NCBI RefSeq assembly: GCF_016907275.1 | Contig: NZ_JAFBBP010000001.1 | Span: forward strand, 434,001-498,000 | Source: Micromonospora luteifusca | GTDB taxonomy: Bacteria > Actinomycetota > Actinomycetes > Mycobacteriales > Micromonosporaceae | Reading direction: 5' to 3' | Length of the DNA: 64,000 nucleotides | Part shown: positions 34,604 through 42,716 of the stretch, one piece after another | Layout: each line of letters begins with the position of its first letter | Position numbering within the stretch: position 1 is the stretch's first letter | Notes under the pieces: model-generated | Told to the model about the DNA's origin: nothing | Database searches by the model: none | What the model saw: only the letters and a program-made list of their open reading frames with translations | Translations under genes and position numbers: made by a program

Positions 34604-37600
34604 TCAGGCCGTCGCCACACCGAAGAGGTGAAGGACACCGTCGCCCTGGGTGGTGGCCGGCAGCGTCAGGCTCGCGAGCTGCTTGCCCGGCTGCAGGTCG
34701 ATGGGAGCGGTGGCGAAGACGTACGTGGCCACCGGCTCGATGCCGCTGCCCATCTTGTCGCGGTAGGTCGTGTGCACCGCCGTCACGTTGCCGAACGACG
34801 GCTGATCGCCCCCACCACCGAGAGTCCAGTCGCTGAAGCCGATCACCGCCTGCTGGGTGCTGCCATCGGTGTAGGTCAGCGTCACCGTGCCGCTCGCGGC
34901 ACCGAAGACGGCGCTGCCCAGCAGGCTCAGCTTGGTGTCACCCTCGGCCGCCTGGACGCTGAGCACCTGACCGCCACCGCCGACCAGGATGTTGTCCGGG
35001 TCGCCGGGCGCCACGTTCGGCCAGGTGAAGTTGAACCCGTTGGCCGACACGGTGGAACCCGGCGTCGCCCCGGCGGCTTCGAGCGCCTTGGCGGAGTAGC
35101 TCCAGCCACCGGTGTCGAAGTTGGCCTGCGGGTTGGTGTCGTCGGCCGAGATGCCGTTGCTGTTCAGGTTCCACAGCACGCTGTCCCGGACGGCGACCGT
35201 CACCGGCAGCGTGACCGTGGGCAGCGCCGCGCCGGAGGCGGTGGTGGCGGTCACCGTCACCGTGTACGGACCGGCCTTGAGGTCGGCCGCCGCCGAAACG
35301 GTGAGCGCCTTGCTACCCGTTCCGTCACCGGTCAGCTTGTAGTCACCCTGAGCGGGGGTGACGGTCAGCCCGGCGGGGGCGCTGACCTTCCAGCGCACGA
35401 CGGTGGGCTTGTCGGTGAGCGCCTGGACCTTGTACGTCGCAGCCGCGGTGCTGCCCGGCTCCACCTTCAGCGTCTGCGGGCTCGCCCCGGCCAGGTACGG
35501 CTGCCGACCGTCGCCGTACGAGGGCGGCGCGTCGGAGGGAGCGCTGCCCCACGACTTGTTCGGCTTTGCACCGAGCACGAAGTCGACGGTGCCGCCCTTG
35601 TTGACGAGGGTGTCGGGGACCCAGCTCCGGTTCGACTTCTTACCGTTCACCTTGACCGACTGGATGTACTTGTTCTTGGACGATGCGTCCGGGGCGTTGA
35701 CCGTGATCGTGCGGCCGTGCCCGGCCTCGATCACCGCACGCGGGAAGAGCGGTGCGGAGAGCACCAGGTCGGCCCGGCTCGGGTTCTGCGGGTACATGCC
35801 CAGCGCCGAGAAGACGTACCACGACGACATGGTGCCGGCGTCGTCGTTGCCCGGGATGCCGCCAGGGGTGTTGCTCCAGAGCTGGTCCACTACCGCCCGG
35901 ACCGTCTCCTGCGCCTTGTAAGGCACGCCGAAGTAGTTGTAGAGGTACGGCGCGTTCATGTCAGGTTCGTTGGTCGGGTCGTACCGGGTGAGGTCGCGGG
36001 CCGAGAAGTCGAAGGTGCCGTCAGGGGTGCGGAAGAAGGCGTCGAGCCGCTGCTCGGCGGCCTTGTTGCCACCCATGGCGCGGGCCAGACCAGCGACGTC
36101 CGAGTAGACCATCCAGGTGTAGCGGGCGCTGCTGCCCTCGACGAACCCGCTCTCGGTGGCCGGGGTGAAGGTGCGGTCCGCCCAGGTGCCGTCGGCCTTG
36201 CGGGAGCGCATGTAGCCACCCTGCGGGGTCGCGGTCACGTCGAAGACGTTGCTCCAGTTGCCCGACCGCTTGAGGAAGGTCCGCTCGTTCGCCCGGTCGC
36301 CAACCTGGCCGGCGAGCTCGGCGAGAGCGAAGTCGGCGACCGCGTCCTCCATCGTCTCGGCCGCGCCGCCCCAGCAGGAGCAGCCATCGGCCGGTAAGTA
36401 GCCCAGCTGCAGGTACTTGTCGAGCGCGGGACGCTGACCGACGCAGGCCACGTTGCAGCCGGCGCTGTCGGAGTCGTTCGCGTTCGGCACCGTCGCTGCG
36501 GTGATCAGCGAACGAAGGGCGCCCTTGACGTCGAAGTCCCGCCCGCCGAAGGCGTGGATGCCGGCAACCGCCGGGGCCGCCGGGTCACCGGACATGACGC
36601 TCGTCTTGCCGTGCTGCAGCAGCCAGCGGTCCCATTCGCCGCCACGCTGGGTGGCGTAGTTGAACAGCGACTGCGCATAGTCGCTACCCGCCTTCTGGTC
36701 GATCAGCGTCATCAGCTGCACCTGGGCGCGGTACTGGTCCCAGCCGGAGAAGGTGCCGTACTGCGCCTCCTGGCCCTTGGCCAGCCGCTGGGGCTTGCCG
36801 TCGGCGCCGAGGTATCGACCATCCACGTCACTCGTGAGCGTGGGCTCGAGCATGGAGTGGTACAGCGCGGTGTAGAAGGTGCTGAGCTGGTCGGCGGAGT
36901 CGCCACCGACTTTGATCTTGCTCAGATGCCGTTGCCAGTCCGCCGTGGCCTCCGACCGGACTGCGTCGAAGGTCTTCTTCTGCGGGTTCTCCGCCCGCAG
37001 GTTGGCCTCGGCGTTGTCCAGGCCGACGTAGGAGATGGCGACCTTCACGCCGACCTTCGTGGTGCCCTCGGCGAAGGTGACGTAGGCGCCGGAACCCTTG
37101 CCCGGGACCGGACCGCCGGTGTCGACGCCCGTGCCGCCCGAGGCCGTCGAGGCGCCCGCCGTCAGGGCGTCGTCCTGCCACGTGCCGAACCGGGCGAAGG
37201 GCTGGTCGAAGTGGGCGGTGAAGTGCACCGTGTACAGGGCTTCACGGTTGTTCGGGCTCTGCGGGCCGCAGAAGTTGCCTGCCGTCACCGAACCGGTGAC
37301 GGTCCGTGCGGCGGCGTCCACCTGCACGGTGGCGTCGGTGCTGCCGGTCTCCGAGTTGGAGGTGCGGAACAGCATGCTGGCGGGTTGGTTGGCCGGGAAC
37401 CCGAACTGGCCCGAGCCCGTGCGGGCGGTGGTGGTCAGCTCAGCCGACGCACCGCTGTCGAGGCCGACCCGGTAGTACCCGGCACGCGCCGTCTCGTTCT
37501 CGTGGGAGAAGTCGCTCGCGTACGTCGCGTCGGAGGTGTCGACGCTCGGTGACGAGGTGACGTCACCGACGTACGGCATGATCGGGATGTCGCCGGCGCC

Positions 37601-37954
37601 TCCGTTGCAGCCGACGCCGTTGAGGTGGGTGAGGCTGAAGCCACGGACCCGGGTCGCCCCGTACTCGTAACCACCGGGCGCGGGGGTCGAGACCTGGGCG
37701 CCCCTGGTGGTCTGCGGGCTCCAGGCCAGCATGCCGAAGGGACGCACCGCTCCGGGGTAGGTGTTGCCGAGGTTCGTTGAGCCGATCAGCGGGTTGACGT
37801 ACGCGGCCGGGTCGGTGACCAGCCGCGGACCGGGGGCGGCCGAGGCGGGCGAGCCCGCGGTGACCGCCGCCAGCGCGGCGACGGCCGTCGTCACGACAGC
37901 GGCGAGAGTTCGGCGTCTCGCGGTCTGCACCGCACGAGCCGGTGGGTTTGGCAC
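34604..37954 (-). CDS. secreted GH92 alpha-mannosidase-like enzyme
   Basis: 1,116 residues. A signal peptide is followed by the GH92 two-domain core: YVNPLIGSTNLGNTYPGAVR, GFSLTHLNGVGCNGGAGD, FSGWDQYRAQ and GNDDAGTMSSWYVFSALGMY (catalytic Glu/Asp region and Ca site). A C-terminal NEW3-like and beta-sandwich domain of about 270 residues follows. It is predicted to be a Ca-dependent exo-alpha-mannosidase acting on mannans or N-glycans. GTG 37954 is chosen because AAGGG stands 8 bases upstream and the signal peptide starts soon after; ATG 38023 is in frame but has no ribosome binding site. Confidence 0.87.
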   Translation of the reverse strand: MPNPPARAVQTARRRTLAAVVTTAVAALAAVTAGSPASAAPGPRLVTDPAAYVNPLIGSTNLGNTYPGAVRPFGMLAWSPQTTRGAQVSTPAPGGYEYGATRVRGFSLTHLNGVGCNGGAGDIPIMPYVGDVTSSPSVDTSDATYASDFSHENETARAGYYRVGLDSGASAELTTTARTGSGQFGFPANQPASMLFRTSNSETGSTDATVQVDAAARTVTGSVTAGNFCGPQSPNNREALYTVHFTAHFDQPFARFGTWQDDALTAGASTASGGTGVDTGGPVPGKGSGAYVTFAEGTTKVGVKVAISYVGLDNAEANLRAENPQKKTFDAVRSEATADWQRHLSKIKVGGDSADQLSTFYTALYHSMLEPTLTSDVDGRYLGADGKPQRLAKGQEAQYGTFSGWDQYRAQVQLMTLIDQKAGSDYAQSLFNYATQRGGEWDRWLLQHGKTSVMSGDPAAPAVAGIHAFGGRDFDVKGALRSLITAATVPNANDSDSAGCNVACVGQRPALDKYLQLGYLPADGCSCWGGAAETMEDAVADFALAELAGQVGDRANERTFLKRSGNWSNVFDVTATPQGGYMRSRKADGTWADRTFTPATESGFVEGSSARYTWMVYSDVAGLARAMGGNKAAEQRLDAFFRTPDGTFDFSARDLTRYDPTNEPDMNAPYLYNYFGVPYKAQETVRAVVDQLWSNTPGGIPGNDDAGTMSSWYVFSALGMYPQNPSRADLVLSAPLFPRAVIEAGHGRTITVNAPDASSKNKYIQSVKVNGKKSNRSWVPDTLVNKGGTVDFVLGAKPNKSWGSAPSDAPPSYGDGRQPYLAGASPQTLKVEPGSTAAATYKVQALTDKPTVVRWKVSAPAGLTVTPAQGDYKLTGDGTGSKALTVSAAADLKAGPYTVTVTATTASGAALPTVTLPVTVAVRDSVLWNLNSNGISADDTNPQANFDTGGWSYSAKALEAAGATPGSTVSANGFNFTWPNVAPGDPDNILVGGGGQVLSVQAAEGDTKLSLLGSAVFGAASGTVTLTYTDGSTQQAVIGFSDWTLGGGGDQPSFGNVTAVHTTYRDKMGSGIEPVATYVFATAPIDLQPGKQLASLTLPATTQGDGVLHLFGVATA

Positions 37955-38047
37955 AGTACTTGCCCTTCGTTCAACGACCGTGTGCGTGAAGCCCGACGGG
38001 AACACCGTCACGCTCTTCTCCATGCCGGGGCCGGCGCACTCAGCCGT

Positions 38048-38059
38048 GACAACGTTGTC
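38048..38059. promoter_or_regulatory. candidate operator GACAACGTTGTC
   Basis: A perfect 12-bp palindrome about 95 bp upstream of the GH92 start. Its AACGTT centre is typical of LacI-family operators at glycosidase genes of actinomycetes. Confidence 0.55.
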
Positions 38060-38238
38060 TAAATCCAGGAAGGATGCTCGCCCCTCATCGGAGACCTGTC
38101 AAGATCCCCCGCCGCATCCCGCGAACTCCGTTCGGAGACGGGGAGGGTGCACTCTGCGCAGTGTGGCCACGATTCGCCCCGCCGGCTCGGCCACACCACC
38201 CGCCAGGAGAACCACGTGGCGCAGGTCAGGCAACGGCA

Positions 38239-38281
38239 CCGTGCTCCGGCTGGCCCTCCGCACGAGCCAGCCGGAACACGG
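38239..38281 (-). terminator. hairpin after the CBM2 glycosidase gene
   Basis: CCGTGCTCCGGCTGGC and GCCAGCCGGAACACGG pair at 15 of 16 positions with an 11-base loop, directly after the stop. The 335-bp gap between the two glycosidase genes otherwise holds only the palindrome at 38048. Confidence 0.75.
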
Positions 38282-38289
38282 CGTCAGCG

Positions 38290-40350
38290 TCAGCCAGTCG
38301 CGCAGACGGTGCCGTTGAGGGTGAACGCCGTGGGCAGCACGTTCGGCCCGCTGTACGCGCCGACGAAGCCGGCGCTCACGCTCCCACCGCCGGCGATCTG
38401 ACGATTGTCGTCGGTGGGGGTGACCCGCACAGCGGTGCCGACCTGCTCCCAGGTGGCGCTCCACCCGCTGCTGACCTGCTGCCAGCCGGTCGGCCAGGTC
38501 CAGGTGAGGGTCCAGCCGCTGATCGGGCTGGTCCCGTTGTTGATGATTTCGACACCGCCGATGTAGCCGTTGCCCCAGTCGTTGCTGGCGGTGAAGCGGA
38601 CGGTGCACGCACCGTCGGCGGGGCTGCCGGTGGCAAAGGTGAGCGGCGGTGAGGCCCAGGACACCCGCCCGGCGGTGTCCCGGGCCAGCACGTTGACGGT
38701 GTACCTGCTGCCCGGCACCAGGTTGCCGACCGTGAACGAGGTGGCCTTCGTCTCGCCGAACTGCTCGCTGACCGCGCCGTTCTGCCGATACACCTCGTAC
38801 TTGGCGATCGGGCTGCGGGCCGGGGTGGCGGCCGGCCAGGAGATCGTCGCGGCGCGGTCGGTGACGCCGCTGGCGGTGGGCTGGCCCGGCGCCGTGGGCC
38901 GGCCGGCAGTCGTGCCGGCCGGGCGCAGCACGAGCGTGGTCAGCGAGTACGCCGGCAGCGTCCGGCTGGTCGCGGTGCCGGACTGGCTGGTGGCGATGCC
39001 ACCGGCACCGTTGGTAAGGGTGGAGACGGTCGGCGCGGCACCGGACGGGGTGAACCCGGCGTAGTCGATGGCGACCTGGTGGGCGTTGTCCGGGTCCTTG
39101 TTCACCAGCAGCACCGCGAGATCCCCGTTGCCCCGGCGGACGGCGTGCGCGGTGACCAGCGGTTCGTCGGTGCCGGCGCGGATGAACTGGTCGCCGGCCC
39201 TGGCGAAGAGCCTCATCATGGCCAACCCGTGGTACGGCGCGAACGGCGTGTTCAGTGGCGGCTCGCAGACCGAGCCGTCCGCGGTGCAGGTGCCGCTGGA
39301 CAGCATCCCGAAGTCGTTGTAGTCGGTCTGGCCGGCCACCTCCGACACGGTGCCGATGCCGTTGTGCACGTTCCACCAGTGGACGGTGAAGATGCCGTTC
39401 TCCAGCAGTTCGCTGTAGGCGTCGGCCAGGAAGAGCGCGGCGGGTTGGGTGGTCCGGCCGGCGTCGACGTTCAGCTCGGTGAGGCTGATGCCGATGCGGT
39501 CGGCGTTCGGGCCGGCGTACCGGGTGATCTGCTGCCGGAGCAGGTAGGTCGCGTCGGGGATGTGGCTGGTGCGGGCCAGTGACTCGGCGGCGGTGCCGCC
39601 CGGGTACCAGTGCACGTCCACGAAGTCGATCTTTCCGCCGGCGAGGGAGAGCACGGTCTGGTTCCACGAGCCCGGGTCACTGCCGGCGGTGATCCCGTCC
39701 GGCCAGTTCCCCGGCATCGTCAACACCGCGCCGACCTTGACGCTCGGGTCGACCGCCTTCATCGCGTCGGCGTACTCGATGACCAGCCTCGCGTACTGTG
39801 TCGCGCTCTTGTCCGGGTGGTCGTCGGCCTCCCAGGCCGACCCGTAGTGCCCGTTGCCGTAGTTCTCGTTGCCGATCGTCCAGAACTTCGCGCCGTAGCC
39901 CTTGGTCACGTTGGCGTACCGCACCCAGTCGGCAGCCTCGGCAGGCGTACCGGTGCCGTAGTTCGCAATGATCATCGGTTGCGCGCCGACCCGCCGGACG
40001 GCCGCCATGAAGGTGTCGAAGTCGGTGTTCGGCGCGACGTACCCACCGGGAGCGGTGTGGTCCTTCCAGTGGTAGATGTCGGCGTAGGAGCCGCCGGGGT
40101 AGCGCATCATCTGCACGCCGGCGTCGCGCAGCAGGTCGGACGTCTCGGTGGTGCCCAGGTTCTGGTCCCAGATGGCGTGGTTGACGCCCAGCGCGGTGTC
40201 GGGCACGGTCGCCAGTCCCGCTCGGGCGTTGACGGTCACGGTGACAGGGTCGGGGGCCGCGCTGGCGGTCGGTGGGTTGATGCCGGAGAGCGCGGTCGCG
40301 GCGAGCAGCAGGCTCGCCAGGAGGGATGCGCGCCTTTTCGGGATGTGCAT
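38290..40350 (-). CDS. secreted clan-A glycoside hydrolase with FnIII and CBM2
   Basis: 686 residues: a signal peptide (1-32), a TIM-barrel domain (about 40-390) with acid/base Glu in WTIGNENYGN and nucleophile Glu in GISLTELNVD, a C-terminal beta domain, a fibronectin type III module (about 485-575), and a family 2 cellulose-binding module (about 580-686, WGNGYIGGVEIINNG, ending CATG). The barrel is arabinofuranosidase-like (GH51/GH44 neighbourhood), but I cannot fix the family. It probably attacks plant cell-wall hemicellulose while bound to cellulose. The start follows AAGGAAGCCCAGCCC. Confidence 0.83.
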   Translation of the reverse strand: MHIPKRRASLLASLLLAATALSGINPPTASAAPDPVTVTVNARAGLATVPDTALGVNHAIWDQNLGTTETSDLLRDAGVQMMRYPGGSYADIYHWKDHTAPGGYVAPNTDFDTFMAAVRRVGAQPMIIANYGTGTPAEAADWVRYANVTKGYGAKFWTIGNENYGNGHYGSAWEADDHPDKSATQYARLVIEYADAMKAVDPSVKVGAVLTMPGNWPDGITAGSDPGSWNQTVLSLAGGKIDFVDVHWYPGGTAAESLARTSHIPDATYLLRQQITRYAGPNADRIGISLTELNVDAGRTTQPAALFLADAYSELLENGIFTVHWWNVHNGIGTVSEVAGQTDYNDFGMLSSGTCTADGSVCEPPLNTPFAPYHGLAMMRLFARAGDQFIRAGTDEPLVTAHAVRRGNGDLAVLLVNKDPDNAHQVAIDYAGFTPSGAAPTVSTLTNGAGGIATSQSGTATSRTLPAYSLTTLVLRPAGTTAGRPTAPGQPTASGVTDRAATISWPAATPARSPIAKYEVYRQNGAVSEQFGETKATSFTVGNLVPGSRYTVNVLARDTAGRVSWASPPLTFATGSPADGACTVRFTASNDWGNGYIGGVEIINNGTSPISGWTLTWTWPTGWQQVSSGWSATWEQVGTAVRVTPTDDNRQIAGGGSVSAGFVGAYSGPNVLPTAFTLNGTVCATG

Positions 40351-40549
40351 GGGCTGGGCTTCCTTAGCGGCAAGGGGTGGACGGATGGCCCTCGTGGTCC
40401 ATCGCTCGTGTCCCCGCCCCCGGAATCCCTGACGGATTCTCGGCTGCCCATTGGACGGGTGTCAGCTCCGCGCGCACGGCACATAAAATCGACGCCCAAG
40501 AATCTCACGAGGCCCGCGAGGCGCAGGTCCAGTTTGGGCGCATTGCGAG

Positions 40550-40567
40550 GTGTCAAGTTGGCGACAC
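40550..40567. promoter_or_regulatory. dyad GTGTC-N8-GACAC before the conflict operon
   Basis: A 5-bp-arm inverted repeat 45 bp upstream of the EACC-like start and just upstream of its likely -10 (TACCAT, 40600). This is a plausible repressor or activator site for the operon. Confidence 0.4.
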
Positions 40568-40611
40568 TTCGGCGACGCCATGGCTGCCGCCGCCACCAAT
40601 ACCATAAGCGC

Positions 40612-41046
40612 ATGTCACCAAAGGTCTCGATTGTCGCCACGGACAGCCACCGCGAGCCCGGGCCACGACCAGGCGCCGACGTGACCTTCCTGCCGTTCGC
40701 CGATGACGACGGCATTCCGGTCTACGACGACTCCACTCCCGAGCTGATCCAGGAACTACTGGCCGCAGGGTTGGCGGCGGGCACCTGGCACCCTCCCGCA
40801 GAGTGCGAGTTCGTCTCGTCCCGTGGCGTGCTGACCGACTCCCTGCTCCAGATCGGCGTGGGGATCGGATCGTCTGCCGGCTGGTACGCCCTGCAGACGC
40901 TGCTGCGTCGTCGCGGCGGCCAGCTCCGGGTGGTCGCGATCTTCGACAACGGCACCGAGCGGCGGCGTGCCGAGGTGACCGGAGAGGCGGCCGACGTGGT
41001 GCAGGCGTTGACAACGCTCGACCCGTTCGACTCGGGGCCATCCTGA
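40612..41046 (+). CDS. EACC-like small component of a VMAP/EAD2 conflict operon
   Basis: 144 residues. The N-terminal half (ADVTFLPFADDDGIPVYDDS) is unfamiliar. The C-terminal half has the EACC layout: a glycine-containing hydrophobic helix (LLQIGVGIGSSAGWYALQTL), basic RRR, then a beta hairpin and final helix (LRVVAIFDNGTERRRAEVTG). The same layout is seen in the EACC1 protein at 29704-30120. A -10-like TACCAT lies 6 bases before ATG, suggesting a leaderless transcript. It is first gene of the operon and probably anchors or assembles the system at the membrane (inference). Confidence 0.6.
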   Translation: MSPKVSIVATDSHREPGPRPGADVTFLPFADDDGIPVYDDSTPELIQELLAAGLAAGTWHPPAECEFVSSRGVLTDSLLQIGVGIGSSAGWYALQTLLRRRGGQLRVVAIFDNGTERRRAEVTGEAADVVQALTTLDPFDSGPS

Positions 41047-41111
41047 TGACGCCCGGCGCACCGTTTCGGCGCGGTTGTGGCAACGAGCGACCACCCGGGG
41101 CTCGTGCGTGA
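41046..41111 (+). CDS. possible 21-residue ORF bridging the EACC-like and VMAP genes
   Basis: The ATG overlaps the preceding stop (TGATG), and the stop overlaps an in-frame GTG (41104) of the VMAP gene (GTGCGTGA). The peptide begins MTPGAPFRRGCGNERPPG and is Arg/Pro/Gly-rich. It may serve only to couple translation and need not make a functional peptide. Confidence 0.3.
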   Translation: MTPGAPFRRGCGNERPPGARA

Positions 41112-42591
41112 GGCCCCGCGGCTTCATTCGCCACCCGTAGCGGAGGAACGCCGCCGACTCGTCGGACAGATCACGACCGTGCTGGAAGGGTCGTCGGTCA
41201 TCCAGGACCCGAGCAGCCGACAGCTACTGCTTCAGGAGCTGGGGCATGCGCTGGGCGGCGCACTGGGCTACCGCGAGGTGGGGCTGCTCCGCCCACAGAT
41301 CATCGCGCTGGTGACGGTCTGCGTGGACCGGCCAGGTGGGCTGCGTTGCCTCGCCGAATGCCTCGAGCTGCTCGAGCCGGACAGCAAACAGACCGTCGCG
41401 TTGCTGCGCCTGGCCGACGACTGGCAGGCATTTGAGCTGCTCAACGACTACGACGTCACCTGGCTGCGCGGGCTGCTGTCCACGCTCGACGTCACCGACG
41501 ACCTGCGGCGGTTCGTCGCCGAGATCCGCGCGACCCCCGCCCCGGCCTGGTGCGAGACCGCATGGGAGCTCTTCGCCCACCTCACATCGGCGAACGCGCA
41601 CGGTGAGGTGCCACCGTGGCTCCGGTTGCTCGACCGGCTGGTAACGGCCGTGTCGGCGGCATCGCTGCCCCGGCTGCGCCAGCTGTGCGCACAGCTCACG
41701 ACAGACTGGGGGGTCGCGGATCAGCTCGACGCCGCCCAGCCGACCGCACCGCTCCCCACCGCCACCGCCTACCTGGTGATCCAGTTCGAGAAGTACGGCG
41801 GCGACGACGACACGTACATCATGTCCCACTGGTACCAGTGGGCGTCCCCTGAGTGGCAGCCGATCCGCGGCGAGGATCACCACGTCGCGTACGGGGACCT
41901 TGAGGCGGCCGTCGACCGGATCGTCAACGAGGTCGAACGTCGTTGGGCGGCACGGGCCGGAGCGGTGACGATCGAGTTCGTACTGCCCTGGCAGCTCATC
42001 AACGAACCGGTCGACACCTGGCGCAAGGAGCTTCAGTCCGGGCTGCCGAGCCCGCTGACCACGGAGTATCCCCTGGTCATCAGAAGTCTGGAGCGGATCC
42101 GCGCCAGTCACTGGCACCGGCTCTGGCACAGTCGCTGGCGAGGTGTCACCGATCAACCCAGCGAGCGGAAACTGATCCACTGCGCCGCGCAGCACCACGC
42201 CGACGTCCAGCTCGAAGCGACTCTCAAACGCGAGAGCGCTGTCGTCGTGCTGGTGCTCAGTGAGACCCCGACCGCCGACAGCCTCGGTGAGCGGCAGTTG
42301 CTCATCGGGTTGCGCTCCGGTGTGCCGGCGATCGTGTGGCACCGGGATCCACCGTCCATAAAGGATCTATGCCAGACTGTTGCGTCGATGGTCGGCGATC
42401 GGACGTCAGGCACGGCAGTGAAGGACCTTCCGAATCGTGCCGCGCACCTGCGGCAGTCGGCCTGGAGTGAAGACCCCGAAGGGCTCGACAAGCACGTCGG
42501 GCACGGCTTTGTGATGTTGTTCGACGATCCGGATCGGCAGCCCGGGGGGGCGGACTCCGCCGACGACGACAGGCGAAGGGTCCTGGCATGA
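41077..42591 (+). CDS. VMAP-type protein: N-terminal EAD2-like domain, VMAP-C domain
   Basis: 504 residues. Residues 20-115 form a helical EAD2-like death domain (RLVGQITTVLEGSSVI, then VTVCVDRPGGLRCLAECLEL). A linker region precedes a VMAP-C domain (about 225-480): YLVIQFEKYGGDDDTYIMSH, VTIEFVLPWQLINEPVDTW and YPLVIRSLERIRASHWHRLW. VMAP proteins are the central adaptors of ternary conflict systems; the EAD is thought to dock a matching EAD on an effector. A matching EAD2 is carried by the caspase at 48850-49971. GTG 41077 has no clear ribosome binding site; GTG 41104 is an alternative start. Confidence 0.78.
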   Translation: MATSDHPGLVREAPRLHSPPVAEERRRLVGQITTVLEGSSVIQDPSSRQLLLQELGHALGGALGYREVGLLRPQIIALVTVCVDRPGGLRCLAECLELLEPDSKQTVALLRLADDWQAFELLNDYDVTWLRGLLSTLDVTDDLRRFVAEIRATPAPAWCETAWELFAHLTSANAHGEVPPWLRLLDRLVTAVSAASLPRLRQLCAQLTTDWGVADQLDAAQPTAPLPTATAYLVIQFEKYGGDDDTYIMSHWYQWASPEWQPIRGEDHHVAYGDLEAAVDRIVNEVERRWAARAGAVTIEFVLPWQLINEPVDTWRKELQSGLPSPLTTEYPLVIRSLERIRASHWHRLWHSRWRGVTDQPSERKLIHCAAQHHADVQLEATLKRESAVVVLVLSETPTADSLGERQLLIGLRSGVPAIVWHRDPPSIKDLCQTVASMVGDRTSGTAVKDLPNRAAHLRQSAWSEDPEGLDKHVGHGFVMLFDDPDRQPGGADSADDDRRRVLA

Positions 42592-42716
42592 GCGGTAACG
42601 GCCAGCGGAGGACAAGGAGCGCCGTCAGTCGGCGCACAGACCGGCCAGGCACACGCGCCATCAACGGGTACCGCCCGGTGCCGCTGCCGCGGACCGTATC
42701 GACGACGGTGCCGTGA
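42588..42716 (+). CDS. 42-residue basic ORF nested between VMAP and the TPR gene
   Basis: MSGNGQRRTRSAVSRRTDRP and on to PVPLPRTVSTTVP. The ATG overlaps the VMAP stop (ATGA) and its TGA overlaps the next ATG (TGATG), so all three genes would be coupled. The end (YRPVPLPR) resembles the proline/arginine-rich stretch that precedes the SAV_2336 core, so it could instead be the N terminus of the next protein separated by a frameshift, natural or by sequencing error. Confidence 0.45.
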   Translation: MSGNGQRRTRSAVSRRTDRPGTRAINGYRPVPLPRTVSTTVP

